Source: Dactylonectria macrodidyma
Taxonomy: Eukaryota; Ascomycota; Sordariomycetes; Hypocreales; Nectriaceae
Reading direction: 5' to 3'
Assembly (NCBI GenBank): GCA_020744425.1
Contig: JAGMUV010000007.1
Span: 620,001 to 684,000, forward strand
DNA length: 64,000 nt
Shown here: positions 1-12,219 of the stretch, piece by piece
How positions within the stretch are numbered: position 1 is the first letter of the stretch
Layout of the letters: each line of letters begins with the position of its first letter
The notes under the pieces: model-generated
What the model was told of the DNA's origin: nothing
Database searches by the model: none
Seen by the model: the letters and a program-made list of their open reading frames with translations, nothing else
Made by a program: the position numbers and the translations under genes

Positions 1-3000
1 GATTCTAATAGTAATAGTACAGACTTAATAGAGGACTTTAACTGTAAGACGCTCTTAAAGATGTCTAAGTTCTTTAAGGATGCTACTAATAAGAAGAAAA
101 GAAAGAAGGAGGGCATCCCTTCGAAGAAAGACTAAAGTATATCACTCTTTATAGGAGAATATAAGCTTATGCTAACCCTTTTTCTAGTCTACTTAGTCAT
201 CTTCTATTACCTTTATTTCTAAGAATCTGAAGTAAAATTTCATTTTATAATTTAAATAAAAACGTAAATGATATTTTAATATATAACTGTATATAATAGT
301 ATATAGAAGTATATAAAGCATTATAATACTTAATTACTAGCTAGGGTCTGAAATGAAATTTACTTTAGTTTGGATTTTTTTTTTATATATAAAAAATATA
401 AAGTAATTATTTGCCTTAATATCTAAAGAATATTACAGGGTAGAGTCTTATAGTATATTATATAATTACTAATGACTATTAGTAGCTTTACTTCTAAATT
501 GCTTAATCAGGCTCTAGCTTAAAAATTAAGATTATGCTCTCATATAGCCATATATATAGATATATATATAAAAAAGATTTTCAATACTAGCTATTAAATC
601 TAAAGCTTGAATTTTCGATTTTTAATATAAGGCTATACTTCTTACTATAGTCTTATACAAGCCCTGAAGTTAATACAATAGGCCGCCCTTCGATTAACTT
701 ATCTTCATTTCGTATATAAATTTAATAATAGAAGAATAATAACTATCTTATATACGATTAAATCGTCATATGCCTTAATAAGCATTTTTACATTAAAGTA
801 AGACGTATAACTATATATTATAGCCTTAAAAGTTAGAATATCTTAATTAAATAATATACTAAAGACTTAGAATACCTTTATTAGTACATTAAAGACTTAT
901 TCTTTAATAAGGTCTTAAACGATTACTTTATGCTTTTAAAGCTCTATTCTAATAGTTTTATTATTATGAAGACTGGACTTAAATGCATACGCCAGGACCT
1001 TAGGCTTTAGCGCCATCAAGACCCCGAATAGATATCAGAAAGCTTATGCGAATTGCGCCGTTTCTTTAAAAACGAGTCTGAATAGAGCACTAAGCTTAAA
1101 GACTTTGGTCATATGTATCTTTACGCAAAGGTCCGTCGAGCTGGACTCGTACTCAGTTGCTAGGCGCTATACGAAGGCTTTCGTAAGTTTTATCCTAGAA
1201 GTATTACTAAACGTTAGAATATAATGCAATATTATTAAAGTAGATAGACAGCCCCTAGCCCTGACTTTATATAATCTCTTAATGCTTATAATAAATTAAA
1301 AGCTTAGGGCTTTAAGATTTATACTTTAATTAATATATACTTATAGTTTATTATATGGTTTTATATTAGTATATTAACTAATATATTATAGAGTATTATT
1401 ATATAATACCTTTATGTACTTTTAGAATATTAGATAATGCTTAATATTATCTATTTAGACTATAGCTAAGAGATAATTCTAATAGTTAGAGTATATTTCT
1501 ACCTTTTGAAAGAATGTGTATATATATAGGATAGTATTTAGTAAGACATGCACTTCTAAGACTATTAGGCCTATAGTAAGAGTATGAATAACTAGAAGAT
1601 TGAAAGCTAGTAGCTTTAGCTAAGTTAAAGTAAGGCTAAGTTCTAGTGAGTAAGTATAGGCTAATATCTTTATTTATAATAGCGTATTAATATATTCTTA
1701 GGAGTATTTCTTTAAAATTATAGGACTTATATATTTCTTAGATAATTCTATACTTAATTATATTATAATACTTTATATCTTTATGCTAATTTTAAGAGAG
1801 GAATTCGCTAACTTTATATATATGTAGAATGTGCATTATATTCGTAAATAGTGCAATAGGCTATATATTATTCCTAAGTAACTATAGAACCTTTACTTTT
1901 AGCCTAAGGCCTGATAAGTAAAAAGCTAGGCAGAGGTCATCCTTTAGGGATGACTAGATATACTTTAGAATATCTTTTTAGAAGATTATATTAACCTTAA
2001 TACTTACTTACCTGAGCATATAATAGCTATTTGCGATCATATACTCTAAAGCTATTAAGACTACTTATAAGATCCAGTAAAATAGCTATATCTTTCTATA
2101 TATCTCTTCTTATAGTAGTATTTATAATAATATATTATTAATTAAGAATCACTGGCTCTAGAGCTACTATTAATACCTATAGGTAGACTTAACTGCGTAT
2201 AAGATCATTTAGTAGCGAATGATATTAATACTACTATACTTAATAGGCTCGAAAATGAGATTAGAGAGGAGGTTAATAATATTAATAAGCAGGAGGACTA
2301 ACTATATAACTAAATACGTATATAATTAAAGCATTTTGCCCTTAAATTAATCTCTATTCTTATTCTTCCCCTTCCTAGCTTAAAAAGGAAGCTTCTTCTT
2401 AAGTAAACCCCCCTGTGTTTCTAACTATTCAATATCGCTTGTAAAAGGATCACTCAGTATAGTATCATTCGAAACTATATCTATAACTATAATACACCCT
2501 ACGATAACCTTATCTTTAACTTAAGTCTTAATAGAGCTTCGAGCTTCGAGCTTTATTAGTACTAGAGATAGTACTAAGGCTTTGAATTCGTCCTTACTAG
2601 TTAATACATACTCTAACTTTATAATACGTAGAACCTTAGACTTAATAGGGCTTGGTATTAACATATCTAAGTCTATATCAGAAGGCCTGTGATCGATAGC
2701 CCTTTTGTAACTACATACAGCTCTTAACGGCCTTTAGCAGTTATCATCAGGTCAGGGTCCTTCGTTAAAGAGCTAAAAAGTGAGATTGGCTATATTATGT
2801 TACTTTATAATAGTAATATTCCCCTAACTGAATAGATCTCCTAGTATAATAGTATTATACGCTCTACTAAGGAAGTATACAGGTCTAGAAGTAGTACTAA
2901 CTATTAATATAGAATAAATGACTTACTACTCTTTCTCTTTAAGGCATTCATTATATTACTTAATAATGAATCTGATTATTAAGCTATAAGATAAAAACTT

Positions 3001-3700
3001 ACGCCTTAATATAACTTTAATAGATCCAGTACGCTTTCTAGCATGCTGAATTCCCTTATACACTAGAATCATAATGCCTGGAATGCTTTTATCGATATAG
3101 CCATTACTAATCCAGAAGATTGCTAATACTTTAATAATGACTGGGTCCTTATGGATCTATATAGCTACGATACTGCTCTACTAGTTCTATACGGCTATTA
3201 TAATCAAAGTCTAATAAGTGTTAGGTATTAGCACTATTATAGAAGAAGTAGTGATTATGCTCTATAAGGCAGTATTCTTTATTATAGAGGTCCGTTATAT
3301 TAAAGGCGAATTAATAGTTAGATCGATCGAAATAGGGGCTATATTATATAAAGCTATAAGGAGTCATTAAGTGCAATGCGGGTAATAAAGAGCCCTAGGA
3401 AACTTCATACGGATATCCGCATAATAAGTACGTTATTATACTAATAGATAATATTCTATTTAAGGAAGTAAAGTAGGCTCTATATTAAAAGAAGGTAGAA
3501 AGTTAATAGAGAGCAGTAAAAGTATGCGTATGAGCTTATACGAATTCGTATGCAATCTTATACCCCTTTCACTTTATACTAAATTGGCCTGGTAATGGGC
3601 AATAGAAGGTCCTTTGTATACTAGTAAAGCAATTTTCTTCTTAAAATTACGATACGGGCTCATATATAGCTAAGCAGAAGGATAAATACACATTAGGGTT
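1..3700. repeat. AT-rich, RIP-type degenerate repeat block
   Basis: This stretch is strongly AT-rich and full of TA, TAA and TAG, with CA/TG dinucleotides scarce. All six frames are broken every few codons. That is the expected result of repeat-induced point mutation (C to T in CpA context, turning CAA and CAG into stops). Short islands around 960-1200 still read as protein-like text between stops, so the block probably descends from coding repeats such as transposons, but no family could be named. No gene or clear terminal repeat was found. The left end lies outside the window. Confidence 0.8.
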
Positions 3701-3916
3701 AGTCTAGTGATATAAAAAAGAGGGCTGGGGGTTTTAGAACTGTGCCCCCTATGGACTTCCGTAGTTCCGAAAGATCTGATCCACTTCCCCAGCCAAAAAT
3801 GACGCTAACGATGTCTTTGGGGGATGAACTCTAACGAGACGAATAAGCCAAGCATAAAGAGTTCCAAGCACCTCGCTTTGATGTCGTAAATAATTATAGG
3901 GATCATCAGAATCAAT

Positions 3917-5335
3917 ATGGCGCAAGAATCATTAAAGCAGTTCGAGATTGCCATCATTGGCGGTGGTATCGCTGGGTTAACCCTGGCAATAGGTCTGCAT
4001 TACCGCAACGTCCCATGTACGCTCTACGAAAGGGCGTCCAACTTCCATGAGATTGGAGCCGGCGTCTCATTCAGCCCTAATGCGGTACAAGCGATGCAGG
4101 TCTGCCACCAAGGTGTCCACGATGCCTTCGAAAAAGTCTGCACGCGAAACGGATGGCCCTCAAAGCAGAAGGTCTGGTTCGACTTTGTGGATGGTACGGC
4201 CGAGGACGAGAATGGGTCCTTCGAGATCGAGACATCTTTGGGTCAAAACGGCGTCCACAGAGCTCGTTTTCTCGACGAGCTGACCAAACTACTACCCTCA
4301 GAAAAAGTACAATTCGGCAAGCAAATCGAAAATGTGAGCGAGGATTCCGAGGGACAGATGGCCATGACTTTTGCCGATGGAACGACCGCATCGGCAGATG
4401 CGGTGGTTGGCTGTGATGGCATCAGGTCAAGTGTCCGCCGGATGATTGTTGGAGCCTCTCATCCATCTGCGCACCCTACATATTCCCATAAATATGCCTA
4501 TCGTGGCTTGGTACCCATGGATAAGGCAATCGAAGCCGTTGGGGAGGAGAGAGCGCAAAACGCATGCATGCACGTTAGTACTTTAGTAGCAGACCGACGC
4601 CAATGTTCCGCAATGCTGATACCTATATATTAGATGGGTCCTGATGGCCATGTTTTGACATTTCCAGTCAATCACGGAGAAAAGCTGAACATCGTTGCCT
4701 TCCGGACAACATCGGAAGAATGGGACGGCGAGAGATTGACGAAATCGGCTCACCGACGAGAAGCACTGGCGGATTTCGCAGGTTACAATAGCCGTGTGCT
4801 GAGACTTTTGGAACTTACAGAAGAGGAGCTCAGTATTGTAAGTCAGCACAAGCAGTCCATCTGAAGTCCAGATTTATTGCTTGCCTAGAACGCGACTAAC
4901 ACTAAGTAGTGGGCCATCTTCGATCTCGGCGACCATCCCGTCCCGACCTTTTATCAGGGACGAATAAGCATAGCAGGAGACGCTGCACACGCCACATCGC
5001 CACATCATGGTGCAGGAGCCGGGTTCTGCATTGAAGACAGTGCCGTCATGTCAGAGTTACTAGCTGACAACTCTGTGCAAAATCGTCAGGATCTTGAGGC
5101 CGTGTTCGCTGCGTACGACAAGTCTCGCAGAGAGCGATGCCAATGGCTGGTGCAGAGCAGTAGACGGATTGGAGACTGCTATGAGTGGCGAGCAAGTGGT
5201 GTGGGGAGAGATTTCGAGAAGATTGAGAGTGAGATCCAGGAGAGAATGGGGATTATCTCTAATCTGGATCTTTCCCTAACTATTCAGGAAGCGAAGCAGG
5301 ATTTGAAGACAAGGCTCAATCCAGCTACGATGTAA
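3917..5335 (+). CDS. FAD-dependent monooxygenase, salicylate hydroxylase-like
   Basis: Predicted 428-aa class A flavoprotein monooxygenase, expected to hydroxylate an aromatic substrate using NAD(P)H and O2; the substrate is unknown. Three exons: 3917-4573, 4634-4837, 4910-5335. The introns are 60 and 72 bp (GTTAGT...TAG and GTAAGT...TAG), both phase 0. Apparent stops after residue 219 lie inside introns, so the gene is intact. Visible motifs are the N-terminal dinucleotide-binding GGGIAGL (about residues 15-21), the VVGCDG motif near 165, and the FAD ribityl-binding GDAAHATSPHHGAGA near 310. Length matches the family. It starts about 200 bp from the RIP block yet shows no RIP damage. The nearest neighbour is the opposite-strand gene downstream. 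Confidence 0.9.
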
Positions 5336-5556
5336 GAGTTCAGGTCAGCAGTAGTTTGCACTGATCCGATGTGGAATTAATCAGAGATGGGAATACCAGC
5401 TGTCATGCCACCAATCCTACTTCTTTTTTCCTACAAATAGTCACTAGAAGTATACTCCACTCGGACCGTTCCTACAATACATGTCGTGTATCCTCCACAG
5501 CCGAGTTTTCAGCCTGATGCCTGCATAAAAGCCGTCGAGTTACATTTCTACACTCC

Positions 5557-6423
5557 CTAAGTGAATCTATCGGGCACAATCCAAACGGTCTTATCTTCAG
5601 CATCCAATTCGACAACCTGACTCATGCCATTCTCATCCTCGTAATCCTCGATCTTGAGAATTTCATCCTCGTTTTCATCATCATCACTCTCACTGTCAGC
5701 TCCCACAAGCGCCCCTTTAATGACCGTATCCGCCAACAAGGGCCCTTCATCACGGCGGTTGTGCGAGAGCAGCCATTGTTTTTTATAGACAAGCTTCTCA
5801 ACCCTTAGGCCGAATATGAAATCGTCAGACGTTTCCCAGCTTTCAGAATACTGGTCCTGGCCCTTGAAGCCCATACGAGGTCCGATCTCAATTTGTCCTC
5901 CAGGGAGATGTACGCCGGTCTTGCTTGCTGCAGAGAAACTTGTCGTGTCAGTTCGTTGAACAGAGGGTCCAACGGCGACCTTGAGTCCAGTGACGATGTA
6001 GACGGGCGCCCAATCAGTCGCCTCGATGTATTCCGCCACATCGAGTTCCTTCATGCTACTGCGAAGGTATGATACTGAAGGGGAGAAGGTATAAGTATCA
6101 AGTCTGCGAAACTTGTACTCAAAACTGTCGTCTTTCTCCCTTGACCAGTTCAGATTTGTGCCGAAGCCTTCAAATCCGACGGCGCGGGCCCATACGCCCA
6201 GTTCTCCTTTCCGCATCCGGCTGCGCGTCGAGGTGAAGCCGTGCTTCAGATGACAGAAGATTTCGTTCTCTTCAACGGGCAACCTGCAGCTGGAGTTGAG
6301 CACCTTGATATCGCGGAGGTTGTTGAGTATGCTGCCCAATTGAATAGGGCCAAACGGCGGCCGCCTAATGGAGAAGTTTGGTGGCAGATGGTACGTGGGG
6401 ACAAGGCCCTTGGATGAAACCAT
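5557..6423 (-). CDS. Hypothetical protein, possible fungal gasdermin-like
   Basis: Single-exon 288-aa protein without signal peptide or obvious membrane helix. The N-terminal two thirds looks beta-rich; the C-terminal 45 residues are very acidic (SESDDDENEDEI and similar). Features recalling a family of fungal proteins related to gasdermins (HET-Q1/RCD-1 type) are the N-terminal LPPNFSIRRPP...PIQLGSI stretch, APVYIVTGLKVAVG near residue 145, and a later DFIFGLRVEKL strand. Family membership is inferred from remembered pattern only. If correct, it would be a cell-death pore-former activated by proteolysis; no protease gene lies beside it. The gene converges on the monooxygenase. It could instead be an unrelated conserved fungal protein. 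Confidence 0.55.
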   Translation of the reverse strand: MVSSKGLVPTYHLPPNFSIRRPPFGPIQLGSILNNLRDIKVLNSSCRLPVEENEIFCHLKHGFTSTRSRMRKGELGVWARAVGFEGFGTNLNWSREKDDSFEYKFRRLDTYTFSPSVSYLRSSMKELDVAEYIEATDWAPVYIVTGLKVAVGPSVQRTDTTSFSAASKTGVHLPGGQIEIGPRMGFKGQDQYSESWETSDDFIFGLRVEKLVYKKQWLLSHNRRDEGPLLADTVIKGALVGADSESDDDENEDEILKIEDYEDENGMSQVVELDAEDKTVWIVPDRFT

Positions 6424-6940
6424 GACGAAAGCGTGGTGTTTTCCAGTGCGCGGTCTAGCAATAATACCGAAAAAGTTGAGGAGTTAACGTATTTTGGTGT
6501 AGTTCTGGCATTGCAGAATGAATCAATGACAGGTTTTTGTCTGGTTCACCTGACGAAGAACTTCAGCAAAGAGGGGCAAACGAGGGGCAGAATCGAGGCG
6601 TAGACACAGAGATGACACGTGAGTTAATTATGACTAATCTTCTGGTTGTTTCCCGGTTTGAGAGGCTGGCAGCCTGCAGTACAAGTGCGCCACAGGGCTA
6701 ACCAGAGCCGAAACTGTTCGACTCTGGTAGGACTAGAAATTGACGATATGGAACATAGTTTAGAAAGTCTGCAATATCAATCACGGTGAATCTTTACCAT
6801 ATTTTAAACACCGTTGGCAAACTCAGAGTGTTACGTATAGCAGACATTAATTATCAGACGGGATGGAATGGTTGAGACAGCTTGGTGACGATGGAAGTCA
6901 GTTATGCCCGTGGTTCAAAGGATGTTAGTACCCTCCAAGC
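6424..6940. other. Intergenic, no gene seen
   Basis: Upstream region of the minus-strand gene ending at 6423. No convincing coding sequence, RNA or repeat. No DH domain or N-terminal Rho-GEF sequence was found here, so the pseudogene that follows is truncated rather than simply mis-spliced. Confidence 0.6.
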
Positions 6941-6943
6941 TGA

Positions 6944-8988
6944 CTGCTGCCGAGTTTCAAGATCTGGCGCCTTGGGGAAAAGCTGAAGAGGTATACCCTT
7001 GGTGCATTCTCGGCCACAGAACGGGACAATTGGTGCCAGACAATCGTTGAGATTAAGACCAAACAGGCAAGAGCATTGTCTTCACGAATTGCCGAACCTT
7101 TCAGACTTCGCGTTCTTTCCGCTACCTTCGACTTTGATGTTCGCCAAAACTCCACCATCACTACATTGATATATGGAACACCTCTCAGCAGAGCACTTCA
7201 GGAGCTTGAACGGTTTTTTGGTCCTGATCACCCATCTCGCATGAGTCACAAAGCCCAAGTCAACTGTTCCACGGGCTTCACGGTCTCAGGGGAGCATCTT
7301 CCCGCTGTCGGAACCGACTCTGGTATCTTCTGCGCCTCTGTATGGAGACCTCGAGAACTAGTGAAGGTAAGTTTTGTTGATTGTTTTCGAAATTGAATAC
7401 GGCTAATAGTGTCCCTCCGCGTTTAGATGTCACATTTCGGGATATCGGATTTTGCAGCTATGACAACAGTCAAGCTTTCTGCCCTTCATCATAAGGTTCC
7501 ACAGCCACTTTCCTCGTCACAGGCCTCGTCATCAGCTTCGTCACAAGCTATGGTCAGGAGGATAGCTAGATAAAGTCAAATAGTCCGTAGCATCCGGACC
7601 CTCTTGGCTGTACGAGGTCATCATCAGTCTCTTCATCTATAAGACTGACCCAAAGACCCTCATTAGATAGGAAGAATAGCAAGAGCTTCTCACACACATG
7701 ATCACTTCCATCCCCTAGATGCAACACAGATTGATCCTAATGGAAAGGAAACAAGATCCCTATCGGTATTGAGCAAGCACACAGAAAATTCTTCAAGCAC
7801 AGCGATTTGAGTCATACGTGGAATATCGAGAGTCTAATGTTGCATCTAGGAGATGGAAGTGATCATGTGTGTGAGAAGCTCTTGCTATTCTTCCTATCTA
7901 ATGAGGGTCTTTGGGTCAGTCTTATAGATGAAGAGACTGATGATGACCTCGTACAGCCAAGAGGGTCCGGATGCTACGGACTATTTGACTTTATCTAGCT
8001 ATCCTCCTGACCATAGCTTGTGACGAAGCTGATGACGAGGCCTGTGACGAGGAAAGTGGCTGTGGAACCTTATGATGAAGGGCAGAAAGCTTGACTGTTG
8101 TCATAGCTGCAAAATCCGATATCCCGAAATGTGACAATCTGCCTTCCAACTATGGTTCCTGATCTTCGCAATAAGCCTGCTCAACGGGCAGTGGAAAGGA
8201 TCGCCAAAGACGTCACATACTTTACTACTACGAAGATGAAGGAACGCCTACTGCTATTCTATGAGCGCAGTGAGTTCATACGAAGTTCATTCAGTCATTG
8301 AGCTCGTTCCAATTCAGTCTTCTGAGACGACGTCTCGAGTCTCTCGACTTTTCACCAGAAGGAGAAAGGGCAATGGGGGTATATTTCGCGAATTCGACGA
8401 GTTCGAGTTCCCCCAAAGATGCTACTCTCTCAGCCTATTTCAAACGCATATTGCTGGCGCAACCGCATTAGGAGTCGAATTGCTCACCTTAGACCAAAAG
8501 CAGCCCGTTTCGTTCCAAACTTAAGCCCTCCGGAACTCGCCGGTCTTGCCAACCGTATCCGAAACCAGCGACCACTGGAGATGTTTAGGCTCAGTGCACG
8601 CGAATTTATCATTGCCTATGATAAATGCGCTGTATTCATGGATGAGCACGGCAACATCAGCCGATCACTTATCCTTGACTACACGGTAACACAAGCTGCC
8701 CATGGCGCGATAATGCACAACAAATATTTGTTACTCTTCTACGATGACTACGTGGAGGTGCGAGACCCAGAGAATGAACGGTTCCGACAGATCATCCCAG
8801 GTCATGACATCCGGGTGCTTGATTATGGTGTCAGAGGTCCCAGGAGTGACATCTCGCTGAACCCACAGGGAGCCGCAAGTGCATCAAGCGACAACAACGG
8901 TCTCAGAGGAACAGTCAAGATTGCTATGAACCACCCAGAACTCGCAGGAAGAAGACTCATCCTAGAGATGCTCCTCAATGATCGTTGA
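6944..8988 (+). pseudogene. Rho-GEF remnant (PH tail and CNH domain)
   Basis: Remnant of a Rom1/Rom2-type Rho1 guanine-nucleotide exchange factor. From 6944 one frame reads the end of a PH domain (RRLGEKL-like strand, ERDNWCQTI helix) and the start of a citron homology (CNH) domain (VGTDSGIFCA, RELVK). A plausible intron starts at 7369 and ends at 7426. The CNH sequence is then replaced by a large palindrome and resumes near 8150 (DVTYFTTTKMKER), with an intron at about 8270-8317, then FREFDEF and LLTLDQKQP. A one-base frameshift lies near 8500-8530, after which the other frame runs to a stop at 8988 (PLEMFRLS, NISRS, LLLFYDD, HPELAGR). The DEP and DH domains are absent. Truncation, insertion and frameshift together make it non-functional as a GEF. 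Confidence 0.8.
7428..8136. repeat. Nearly perfect 299-bp inverted repeat (palindrome)
   Basis: Left arm 7428-7726 and right arm 7838-8136 are reverse complements over 299 bp without a gap; comparing them base by base, one mismatch was found (a C in TCCCCTAG on the left against TCTCCTAG read from the right). The 111-bp spacer (7727-7837) shows no structure. Arms begin TGTCACATTTC; no clear target-site duplication is visible (flanks A at 7427 and A at 8137). It sits inside the CNH remnant, just after an intron 3' site. It may be a fold-back/MITE-like insertion or a local inverted duplication. There is no coding capacity of note. Confidence 0.95.
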
Positions 8989-9307
8989 CAAGATTGATAA
9001 AACTTGAGATCGTATTTCATAGCTTTGGGGTGTGGGGGTGGAGGGCAAGGGCCATTTACCACGTCGGCATTCACAACAGGGTGATGAAAATTGCAACCGG
9101 CCAAAGTTATCAACTTGGTTTTATCCGTAGGATCACAAATTGGTTTCCTAGACCCTGCATGTCGTGGATCAAATTTTTGTAATGTCTTTTGGTGACTGAA
9201 GAGATGATGTTGTAGTAAATATAATATATACACATATTCAGTCCATGCAAGTCCTATCACTATAAATACGTCGTTCACTAAAACAACAACTCGAAATTCG
9301 CTCGTTC

Positions 9308-11020
9308 TCACATTACAAATACCTTCCCATGAGGCAACATCGAGGTCCACCTCTCTCCTGCTCCCCTTCTCCAAATTTGCCGCACCTGCTCCAAACCTTT
9401 TAATACATTCCCAAACCCATTGCGAGCAAACTGTTGCATGAGAGCGCCTTCAAAATATGCCTTGTGCTCCTCCAACTGGCAATCCAAGGCTGCCACAAAT
9501 GTGGCCCAAATTATGACACTGTTGACTGGAGACCCGGGAGGAAACGCCTCGAGGCACTCTTTAAAACGCTGCACCCGGCGAATGGAGTTCATACCTGCCA
9601 CAGTGTCCGGGGAGGAAGCGCATTTCGGATCAATAAAGGCATGGTGTAGATAAATATCGCAAGCCTGCTCGACCATGTCCGATACACTCGACAGGACTAA
9701 GGCTTGCTCTGGACTTTGCTGAGTGGTATAGTTCAAGCAATCGAGCAACTGAGCAGTCTGTCGCTGGGAGGAAATAATCTCCATGCCAGTTTGTTCGCAA
9801 AGAAGCGGTGCCGCATACACCCTCATCCTTCAGCCAAATACGTTAGCACTCGCAGAATACGATCGGGTTATGGCAGTCATCTTGCCATCAACTTACTTGT
9901 TAACCTGTCTCATGATGAAATCAGGTAATTCCCCCTCACCAAGCCCTTGTCTTCCGCCCATTGCGTTGACTGCGGATTCAAGCATCCGAAAAATTACGGG
10001 AAAATCTGAACAGCCTGTTACCATCACAGCTGACAGAAGAACTAGTATGGTGACTAAAATCGACTGTTTGCTTAACTGGTTGCCATGAACAAGTTCCTGC
10101 CGTTCTCGCAGGCCTCGAATGGCGTGAGCGTACAAACGACTAGATTGTGGCTGCCAGAGCGTGTCAAGATTGTTCTGTAACTTATTTTTGAACAACTGTC
10201 CAAGGCCTTGGTGGGCAACAGCTGTGGCCAGAACGGCGCTCATGACGAGTTCGTCTCTGTGAGCCAAGGGGAGAATTAAGTGACGCCATCCATTATGAAC
10301 GCCGTCAAATGCACTCATCTCAATGGCAATGTGTTGGGAGACTGTATCTGAGTGTGAGCCAGTTCGAAGTGATGTTTTCGAAAGAGTGCCTTACAGTGTA
10401 GGAGGAGATTACGCTGTTCCGGAGAAATGGTGTCTGGAAATGGTTGGAAGAGAACGATGTCGGTCGACGGGACGATCCCCTCTTCATCAATTGTCGACTC
10501 TTCAGCATCGTAAGATTGAAACACAACGCCCGACGCGGTGGAATGGACCAACGCTCCCTCTGACGGGTCAAGCCTCGTTCTGTCACCGGGTAATGTGTGT
10601 AGCGATTCCATCATCAGCTTTTGGGCAGCACATGGTGATCTTCTCGGCGTTGCTCCCGAATCTCCATTGAGCTTTTCTTGTTTCCTTAAAGACTAGATGA
10701 GCAGAATATTTTTTACCATTGATATATGTTTCAACTCACTCGCGGTAGATTTTATCCATGGTCTTACCAACCCACTTACCTCTGGCTGCAACCCCATCAT
10801 TGAATCGGTGACGGATGCCCAGGCCACTGCATTTCAGCCCCTTTTGCGTGCATTTCTTGCACTGAGGCTCGGCGCGGTCACAGTGTATCCGGCGTTGGGA
10901 GCATTCATGGCAACCTAAATGCCAAGATGTAAGTTAATCCGTATGCCACTTGTGAATAGACCCAATGGCAGTGTACGAACCTTTCGTCTTTGGCACATAT
11001 GGACGTCGTTTGGGCGGCAT
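9308..11020 (-). CDS. Zn2Cys6 transcription factor (Fungal_trans_2 type)
   Basis: Predicted 489-aa nuclear regulator. Exons in transcription order: 11020-10981, 10914-10740, 10684-10395, 10341-9897, 9827-9308; introns of 53-69 bp, all in phase. The binuclear zinc cluster is complete at residues 15-42, spacing C-x2-C-x6-C-x6-C-x2-C-x6-C, after a basic MPPKRRPYVPK start. The first Cys codon lies just after the first splice junction, so the cluster is only visible once that intron is removed. The rest matches the Fungal_trans_2 pattern (LLHFSQHIA...NGWRHLILPLAHRDE, and a DFIMRQ segment). It is divergent from the next regulator across a 1.2-kb shared upstream region. The target is unknown. Confidence 0.88.
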
Positions 11021-12219
11021 GGCATTCGCCACAGTCCTTACCCCGACTAGACCTATTCGAGATTGAGAGCTATGGCGCCTGGGTTATAGAATTCTAACAA
11101 GGCATCTATTGACCTTGTCTATGCCCATGGGTTGTCGATGATTGAATGGAATTTGCGACAGGACGTCCAAAGCGTAATTCGCCTTGGAAAGATGCGGGGT
11201 TATCGGAACCGTTCACTGGCTGTCGAAAGCTGGCGAGCTAAACCGCTTGTGAAATGGCTAGTCCGAAAGAGGAATGTTAAATGAGAGCGCGGAATCAATC
11301 TTGCCTTATCACAAGATATCGGAGCAAGTTGCCGAGAGCAAGACGCTAATGTTATCAACGCTTCAGTAGCTTCTGGAATAAAAACAACACACCAATGTGC
11401 CTCCCCCGCTAAACCCAACCAATTAGCTCCTTGATAGAATAAACAGTAACTAAATTGTAAGTCAATATTCAAAAAAAAGAAAAAGGAAAGATTTCAATAG
11501 TCTATTAAAGTGGTTGGTTTTAATTCCAACTTATATCTTCATCATCCATAAAAACATAAGGTAAGTGGTGTGTGTGGTGTTTTCCTTCCCCTTGGAGACA
11601 GTCAACTGAGTATACTAATCTTAGTGTATTAGTGGGCCGGATTCTGACCGATATCGTAGGCATCGAGGTTCAACATTGCTTGCATGTGAAGTAGGTCGGT
11701 CTCAAGTTGTTTCTCGGTTTGGGCAAGATATCGCACAAATATATTATTATTGGAGACCTGAGTGGCTGTAGCATTTTGCTATGTCGGAATATCTCACACT
11801 GATATGGCCATCATGTAAGACGACTTCATGTATCGTGCCCGCATGGAGAGGGGCTATTTGATGGGATAAGAATGGAAACGAGGCAAAATCACTCTCATCG
11901 TGAACTTGTAAACGACCAGAGGCGGCATCAGACAGCAGAATTTGCCTGCGACGTCGGCAGTCTGAATCAAGCTATTCAAAATCAATCGGTCTCTCTTCTC
12001 TCTTCTGCTCGGCATCCTTTAACAAGCTTCCGACTCTAAGACAAGTACCTAGGTACTCAACATTGTAGAGCAGTGAAGGCGTCGGAACTTAAATTCCCCG
12101 GCTTGACGCACGTGCTCTTGACCGCCCCTCGCTCATAAAAGGCTATTCATTCTTTCAACGAATAAAACGTCATATCCGCCAACTTTCTGTTGCGGTTACT
12201 TGCACCTTACGTATAATCA
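11021..12219. promoter_or_regulatory. Divergent promoter between two regulators
   Basis: A 1.2-kb non-coding region separating two divergently transcribed Zn2Cys6 genes; it probably holds both promoters. A TATA-like CATAAAAGG sits near 12135, about 85 bp before the plus-strand start codon. No coding sequence recognised. Confidence 0.5.

Noticed and set aside
3690..3705. TTAGGGTTAG resembling telomere repeat
   Set aside because: Only about one and a half units; no tandem array, so no telomere or healed break is supported.
4574..4909. In-frame stops that seem to break the FAD monooxygenase into three pieces
   Set aside because: Both stops fall in clean phase-0 introns (4574-4633 and 4838-4909); removing them gives a full-length conserved protein, so it is not a pseudogene.
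7807..7998. 63-codon open frame within the inverted repeat
   Set aside because: No protein features; the same DNA is used in the other arm in reverse orientation, and the frame starts in the spacer.
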